Source: Serratia surfactantfaciens (GTDB lineage: Bacteria; Pseudomonadota; Gammaproteobacteria; Enterobacterales; Enterobacteriaceae). From it: DNA of 64,000 nucleotides. The notes under the pieces are model-generated. The model did not search any database, was not told the DNA's origin, and saw nothing but the letters and a program-made list of their open reading frames with translations. A program made the translations under genes and the position numbers. The DNA is taken from positions 4,650,001-4,714,000 of the forward strand of contig NZ_CP016948.1 of assembly GCF_001642805.2 (NCBI RefSeq), in the 5' to 3' direction. Positions 58,912 through 64,000 of the stretch are shown piece by piece. Position 1 is the first letter of the stretch. Each line of letters begins with the position of its first letter.

Positions 58912-59694
58912 ATGTTTGATATCGGCGTTAATCTTACCAGCAGCCAATTCGCCAAAGACCGTCAGGTGGTGGTGGAGCGCGCCCGCGCCGCAGGGGTGAC
59001 CGGGATGTTGATTACCGGCACCGATCTGCCGGAGAGCCGCGAAGCCGCCGAACTGGCGCAACAACATCCGGGCTATTGTTGGTCTACCGCCGGCGTGCAT
59101 CCGCACTACGCCAGCAGTTGGAATGAACAAACCGCCGAGCAGATTTATGCCCTGGCCGCCCGCCCCGAAGTGGTGGCGGTCGGCGAATGCGGTCTGGATT
59201 TCAACCGCAATTTCTCGACGCCTGAGCAGCAGGAAGCGGCGTTCACTGCGCAGCTGGCGCTGGCGGCGGAGTTGGCGCTGCCGGTGTTTCTTCATTGCCG
59301 CGACGCACACGCACGTTTTGCCGAGCTACTGACGCCGTGGTTGGATAAACTGCCCGCGGCCGTGGTGCACTGCTTCACCGGCACCGCCGAAGAATTAGCA
59401 AGCTGCCTGTCGTTGGGCCTGTCGATCGGGATTACCGGTTGGGTCTGCGACGAGCGGCGCGGCCTGGAATTGCGCGCCCTGTTGCCGCAGATCCCGGCCG
59501 AGCGTCTGCTGCTGGAAACGGACGCCCCTTATCTGTTGCCCCGGGATTTACTGCCTAAACCCGCATCTCGCCGCAACGAACCCTGTTTCCTGCCCCACAT
59601 CGTGCATCAGGTCGCCATCTGGCGGCAGGAAGAGCCGCAATGGCTGGGGCAAAAAACCGATGAGAACGCCCGCCGGCTATTCCGGCTGGTTTGA
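58912..59694 (+). CDS. tatD: TatD metal-dependent deoxyribonuclease
   Basis: Cytosolic TIM-barrel nuclease with 3'-5' exonuclease activity; not part of the Tat export machine itself. The start at 58912 ([18 protein letters not shown]) gives 260 residues, the E. coli size; a TTG four codons upstream is possible. Metal-site motifs are [43 protein letters not shown] and [15 protein letters not shown]. hemB starts 14 bp after the stop. Confidence 0.95.
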   Translation: MFDIGVNLTSSQFAKDRQVVVERARAAGVTGMLITGTDLPESREAAELAQQHPGYCWSTAGVHPHYASSWNEQTAEQIYALAARPEVVAVGECGLDFNRNFSTPEQQEAAFTAQLALAAELALPVFLHCRDAHARFAELLTPWLDKLPAAVVHCFTGTAEELASCLSLGLSIGITGWVCDERRGLELRALLPQIPAERLLLETDAPYLLPRDLLPKPASRRNEPCFLPHIVHQVAIWRQEEPQWLGQKTDENARRLFRLV

Positions 59695-59699
59695 GCTAG

Positions 59700-60731
<1,032 letters not shown>

Positions 60732-60744
60732 GCGCGAAACCGTA

Positions 60745-60770
60745 AAAAAGGCGCCTGAGGGCGCCTTTTT
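60745..60770. terminator. Bidirectional terminator between hemB and rfaH
   Basis: AAAAAGGCGCC (60745-60755) and GGCGCCTTTTT (60760-60770) form a perfect 11-bp stem, loop TGAG, with T runs on both strands between convergent genes. Confidence 0.92.
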
Positions 60771-60773
60771 ACA

Positions 60774-61262
60774 TTACATTTTCTGGAATTGCCGATTGTC
60801 GATGCTTTGACTGACCTGTTTGTTGATCAGGTTCAGCAGCAGCATGGAGCGCGCCTCGCCGTCCGGCTCGGTGTAGATCGCCTGCAATCCTTCGAACACG
60901 CCGTCGACGATCAGGACGGTATCCCCAGGCTGTGGGGTTTCCGGATCGACATAGGCTTCGCTGGCGTGGGTGCGCAGCTCATCGATCACCTTGCTCGGGA
61001 TGACGCTCGGCAGCGCGCCGAAACGCACGAAGTGGCTGACGCCGCGGGTGGCGCTGATGGTGGTGGTGTGAATGCGCTCCGGGTCGAACTCCACAAACAG
61101 ATAGTTGGGAAACAGGGGTTCGCTGACCGCAATGCGTTTGCCACGCACGATTTTTTCCAGCGTGATGATCGGGCTGAGGCAGTTTACCTGCTGCCGTTCC
61201 AGATGTTCCTGCGCTCGCAACAGCTGACCGCGTTTGCAATAAAGTAGATACCAGGATTCCAT
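60774..61262 (-). CDS. rfaH: Transcription antiterminator RfaH
   Basis: NusG paralogue that loads on RNA polymerase at ops elements and promotes expression of long operons for LPS, capsule and similar surface products. The start at 61262 ([20 protein letters not shown]) gives 162 residues, as in E. coli. The NGN domain includes [20 protein letters not shown] and [10 protein letters not shown]; the C-terminal domain ([20 protein letters not shown]) is the fold-switching KOW. It is convergent with hemB and divergent from pepE. Confidence 0.97.
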   Translation of the reverse strand: MESWYLLYCKRGQLLRAQEHLERQQVNCLSPIITLEKIVRGKRIAVSEPLFPNYLFVEFDPERIHTTTISATRGVSHFVRFGALPSVIPSKVIDELRTHASEAYVDPETPQPGDTVLIVDGVFEGLQAIYTEPDGEARSMLLLNLINKQVSQSIDNRQFQKM

Positions 61263-61509
61263 AATTTCACATGCCTTTCTGCCAGCCGGTAAGCATATCA
61301 AAAGCTATTCCGGATACATAGTGATGCAAGTTTCAGCATGTAACATCGCCTATCTCTATGAATCTATGGCTATTAGCGAAGGGTCACACACTTGTCGATA
61401 CGGTGCTGGTATAACAGAGGACTGAAAAATTTGTTACCGTCACAGTATGGCAAGGCGTTGCGCCACCGGCTGTGACGCTATTCATCGTTTTTGACCGAGG
61501 GGGAGAGAA

Positions 61510-62235
61510 ATGGAGCTGTTTCTGTTGAGCAACGGCAAGCTGTCTGGCGAAGCCGAACTGCTGGGGTACGCCAAAAGCCAACTGCTGGCGATGATTGCGC
61601 GCCGCGGCATTAAATCCGCCGTCTTTATCCCTTACGCGCTGATCCGTTACGACTACGATCGGCGTGCGCAGGAGCTGGCGCAAACATTGGGCATTGAAGT
61701 CACCAGCATCCACCACGCCGCTTCGCCCGCGGAGGCCATCGCGCAGGCGGAATGCATTTTGGTCAGCGGCGGCAATACCTGGTTGCTGAACCAGATGCTG
61801 CACGAGCAAGGCCTGATTGTGCCTATCCAGCGCGCGGTGCGCGAACGCGAAGTGCCTTACGTCGGCTGGAGTGCCGGTTGCAACGTGGCCACGCCGAGCA
61901 TTCGCACCACCAACGATATGCCGGTGCGCTGCAGCGTGGTGCTGCCGGCGTTGGGGCTGTTCCCGGTGCAGATCAACCCGCATTACATCGATGCGCATAT
62001 CAGCGGCCACATGGGCGAAACCCGTGACGAGCGCCTGGCGGAGTTCTGCGCGATCAACCCGAGCGAATCGGTAGTGGCGCTGCGTGAAGGCAGCCTGTTG
62101 CACGTTGAAGGCAACGAGCTGCGTTACTTCAGCGCCAACGGGCAGGGCTTCAAGGTGTTCCGCCACGGCGAAGAGACGCGCGAATATCAGGATACGCGCG
62201 CATTGGCCTCGCTGGTGCCGTTCCACTGCCGCTGA
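61510..62235 (+). CDS. pepE: Alpha-aspartyl dipeptidase PepE
   Basis: Cytosolic S51-family peptidase that hydrolyses dipeptides with N-terminal aspartate. The 241 residues (229 in E. coli and Salmonella, the extra at the C-terminus) contain the nucleophile elbow YVGWSAGCNVATPSIRTTND, with the catalytic serine near residue 120, preceded by ILVSGGNTWLLNQML and followed by INPHYIDAHISGHMGETRDE with the histidine. Ribosome site GGGGGAG at 61499-61505. In E. coli pepE lies elsewhere; here it is between rfaH and ubiD. Confidence 0.93.
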   Translation: MELFLLSNGKLSGEAELLGYAKSQLLAMIARRGIKSAVFIPYALIRYDYDRRAQELAQTLGIEVTSIHHAASPAEAIAQAECILVSGGNTWLLNQMLHEQGLIVPIQRAVREREVPYVGWSAGCNVATPSIRTTNDMPVRCSVVLPALGLFPVQINPHYIDAHISGHMGETRDERLAEFCAINPSESVVALREGSLLHVEGNELRYFSANGQGFKVFRHGEETREYQDTRALASLVPFHCR

Positions 62236-62260
62236 ACGCCGCCCGGCAGCGGGCGGCGTT
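62235..62260 (+). terminator. Hairpin after pepE
   Basis: AACGCCGCCC (62235-62244) pairs perfectly with GGGCGGCGTT (62251-62260), loop GGCAGC, beginning at the last base of the pepE stop codon. A weak T/A tract follows. Confidence 0.65.
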
Positions 62261-62321
62261 AACAAAATTGCAGCAACAACCGTGAAGAGGGCTTATAATG
62301 CCCTCCCCACTGGCCGCTATA

Positions 62322-63818
62322 ATGATCAGCATGAAATACCGTGACTTACGCGATTTCCTCTCGTTGCTGGAGAAGAGAGGGGAACTAAAACGCATCAGCC
62401 AGCCGATCGATCCTTACCTGGAAATGACGGAGATTGCCGATCGCACCCTGCGGGCGGGCGGCCCGGCATTGCTGTTTGAAAACCCGAAAGGGTACGACAT
62501 GCCGGTGCTGTGCAACCTGTTCGGCACCGCCAATCGCGTGGCGATGGGCATGGGGCAGGAAGACATCAGCGCGCTGCGCGAAGTCGGCAAACTGCTGGCG
62601 TTCCTCAAAGAACCGGAGCCGCCGAAAGGCTTCCGCGATCTGTTCGACAAAATGCCGAAGTTCAAGCAGGTGCTGAACATGCCGACCAAGGTGCTGGGTT
62701 CAGCGCCTTGTCAGGAGCAGGTATGGCAAGGCGATGATGTCGATCTCAGCCGTATTCCGGTGATGCACTGCTGGCCGGAAGACGCCGCGCCGCTGATCAC
62801 CTGGGGGCTGACGGTGACCCGCGGCCCGCATAAGGAACGGCAAAACCTCGGCATCTACCGCCAGCAGGTGCTGGGCAAGAATAAAGTGATCATGCGCTGG
62901 CTGTCGCACCGTGGCGGCGCGCTGGATTACCAGGAGTGGTGCCAGGCGCATCCCGGCGAGCGTTTCCCGGTCGCCGTGGCGTTGGGCGCCGATCCCGCCA
63001 CTATCCTCGGCGCGGTCACGCCGGTGCCGGATACCCTGTCTGAATACGCCTTTGCCGGGCTGCTGCGCGGCAATAAAACCGAAGTGGTCAAGTGCCTTTC
63101 CAACGATCTGGAAGTGCCCGCCAGTGCTGAAATCGTGCTGGAAGGCTATATCGAACCGGGTGAAATGGCGCCGGAAGGCCCGTACGGCGATCACACCGGC
63201 TACTACAATGAAATCGACCAGTTCCCGGTATTCACCGTCACCCACATCACCCAGCGCCGCAACGCGATCTACCACTCGACCTACACCGGCCGGCCGCCGG
63301 ATGAGCCGGCGATCCTGGGCGTGGCGCTGAACGAAGTGTTCGTGCCGATCCTGCAAAAGCAGTTCCCGGAAATCGTTGATTTCTATCTGCCGCCGGAGGG
63401 ATGCTCGTATCGCCTGGCGGTAGTGACCATGAAAAAACAGTACGCCGGCCACGCTAAACGCGTGATGATGGGCGTCTGGTCGTTCCTGCGGCAGTTTATG
63501 TACACCAAATTTGTTATCGTCTGTGATGATGACGTCAATGCGCGCGACTGGAACGACGTGATTTGGGCGATCACGACACGAATGGATCCGGCAAGGGATA
63601 CCGTTCTGGTGGAGAATACGCCGATCGACTATCTGGACTTCGCCTCGCCGGTTTCCGGGCTGGGTTCGAAGATGGGGCTGGACGCCACCAATAAATGGCC
63701 GGGTGAAACCGATCGCGAATGGGGCCGTCCGATTCAGATGGATGAAAAGGTACGTGCGCGCGTCGACGAAATCTGGGATGAGCTCGCAATCTTCAGTGAC
63801 AGGGAGCCGACGTTATAA
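62322..63818 (+). CDS. ubiD: Prenylated-FMN-dependent 3-polyprenyl-4-hydroxybenzoate decarboxylase UbiD
   Basis: Decarboxylates 3-octaprenyl-4-hydroxybenzoate in ubiquinone synthesis with prenyl-FMN made by UbiX. The body is nearly collinear with E. coli UbiD (497 residues): [60 protein letters not shown] and the active-site glutamate region [20 protein letters not shown]. The start is uncertain: ATG 62322 ([13 protein letters not shown], 498 residues) best fits homologues, 62331 is possible, and 62298 has the better upstream AGAGGG but adds eight unconserved residues. Confidence 0.95.
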   Translation: MISMKYRDLRDFLSLLEKRGELKRISQPIDPYLEMTEIADRTLRAGGPALLFENPKGYDMPVLCNLFGTANRVAMGMGQEDISALREVGKLLAFLKEPEPPKGFRDLFDKMPKFKQVLNMPTKVLGSAPCQEQVWQGDDVDLSRIPVMHCWPEDAAPLITWGLTVTRGPHKERQNLGIYRQQVLGKNKVIMRWLSHRGGALDYQEWCQAHPGERFPVAVALGADPATILGAVTPVPDTLSEYAFAGLLRGNKTEVVKCLSNDLEVPASAEIVLEGYIEPGEMAPEGPYGDHTGYYNEIDQFPVFTVTHITQRRNAIYHSTYTGRPPDEPAILGVALNEVFVPILQKQFPEIVDFYLPPEGCSYRLAVVTMKKQYAGHAKRVMMGVWSFLRQFMYTKFVIVCDDDVNARDWNDVIWAITTRMDPARDTVLVENTPIDYLDFASPVSGLGSKMGLDATNKWPGETDREWGRPIQMDEKVRARVDEIWDELAIFSDREPTL

Positions 63819-63868
63819 CGTCAGGCTCTGTTCTCAGCTTTGCATTGATGACCCGACAGAGGGAACGC

Positions 63869-64000
63869 ATGACAATATTGAGCTGTAAAGTGACCTCGGT
63901 AGAGGCCATTACCGATACGGTTTATCGGGTACGTCTGGTGCCTGAACAGCCGTTTTCTTTCAAGGCAGGGCAATATCTGATGGTGGTGATGGACGAGCGC
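63869..64000 (+). CDS. fre: NAD(P)H-flavin reductase Fre (3' end outside window)
   Basis: First 44 codons of the flavin reductase that uses NAD(P)H to reduce free riboflavin and FMN, supplying reduced flavin to, for example, UbiX-linked prenyl-FMN chemistry and iron reduction. The N-terminus MTILSCKVTSVEAITDTVYR and FKAGQYLMVVMDER match E. coli Fre. Ribosome site GAGGGAA at 63858-63864. It follows ubiD by 50 bp as in E. coli; the gene continues beyond the window. Confidence 0.95.
   Translation, partial: MTILSCKVTSVEAITDTVYRVRLVPEQPFSFKAGQYLMVVMDER

Noticed and set aside
62298..62321. Upstream ubiD start with better ribosome site
   Set aside because: It adds residues not shared with E. coli UbiD; kept only as an alternative because the purine-rich stretch may belong to a promoter with TATAAT.

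Overview
The window is a GC-rich enterobacterial chromosome segment. The serralysin gene, its dedicated inhibitor, fragments of subtilisin-type autotransporters and the overall gene content point to Serratia marcescens or a very close relative; this is inferred from remembered protein families, not from a database search. Almost all of it is core genome packed at gene-to-gene spacing. No tRNA, rRNA, CRISPR, prophage or real insertion sequence was seen.

Layout. (1) 1-3243: rhtC (cut by the window edge), rhtB, pldB, yigL. (2) 3276-10261: glpQ and glpT on the minus strand, divergent from glpABC, handling uptake, hydrolysis and anaerobic oxidation of glycerol-3-phosphate. (3) 10296-20085: dcrB, a GNAT acetyltransferase, yhhQ with a preQ1-I-like leader, tusA, a two-gene toxin-antitoxin module, zntA with a ZntR-type promoter, serralysin plus inhibitor behind an AT-rich leader, yhhN, yhhM, yhhL, rsmD. 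(4) 20328-27488: ftsY, ftsE, ftsX, rpoH. (5) 27551-36534: an uncharacterised pair (secreted repeat protein and DUF3142 protein), panM and livKHMGF. (6) 36579-44345: a PLP aminotransferase, ugpBAECQ behind a four-repeat Pho box, an AEC permease and yhhA. (7) 44497-54084: yigM, metR, metE, dlhH, udp, a tyrosine phosphatase, a DedA protein, rmuC. (8) 54163-64000: ubiE-ubiJ-ubiB-tatABC-tatD, hemB, rfaH, pepE, ubiD and the start of fre.

Compared with E. coli gene order, yigL and yigM, which are neighbours there, are separated here by about 41 kb. That stretch carries the glp genes and a collinear copy of the dcrB-to-yhhA block. It brings three glycerol-3-phosphate/glycerophosphodiester systems (GlpTQ, GlpABC, UgpBAECQ) within 40 kb.

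The strongest anomaly is not biology. At 22331-22368, inside ftsE, lies a perfect 38-bp palindrome made of two Tn5 mosaic ends, identical to a Nextera mate-pair junction adapter. A 101-bp second copy of the ftsY start follows, exactly as expected from a circularised library fragment. Then comes about 2.5 kb of minus-strand DNA with parts of two tandem S8 autotransporter genes, after which ftsE resumes in frame. Bases 22331-24993 are therefore best read as a chimeric assembly insert; without them ftsE is a normal 223-codon gene. I found no convincing new defence, mobile or biosynthetic system. The best biological leads are the DUF3142/repeat-protein pair, the 20-unit hexapeptide repeat in FtsY, the candidate preQ1 element before yhhQ, and the serralysin leader.
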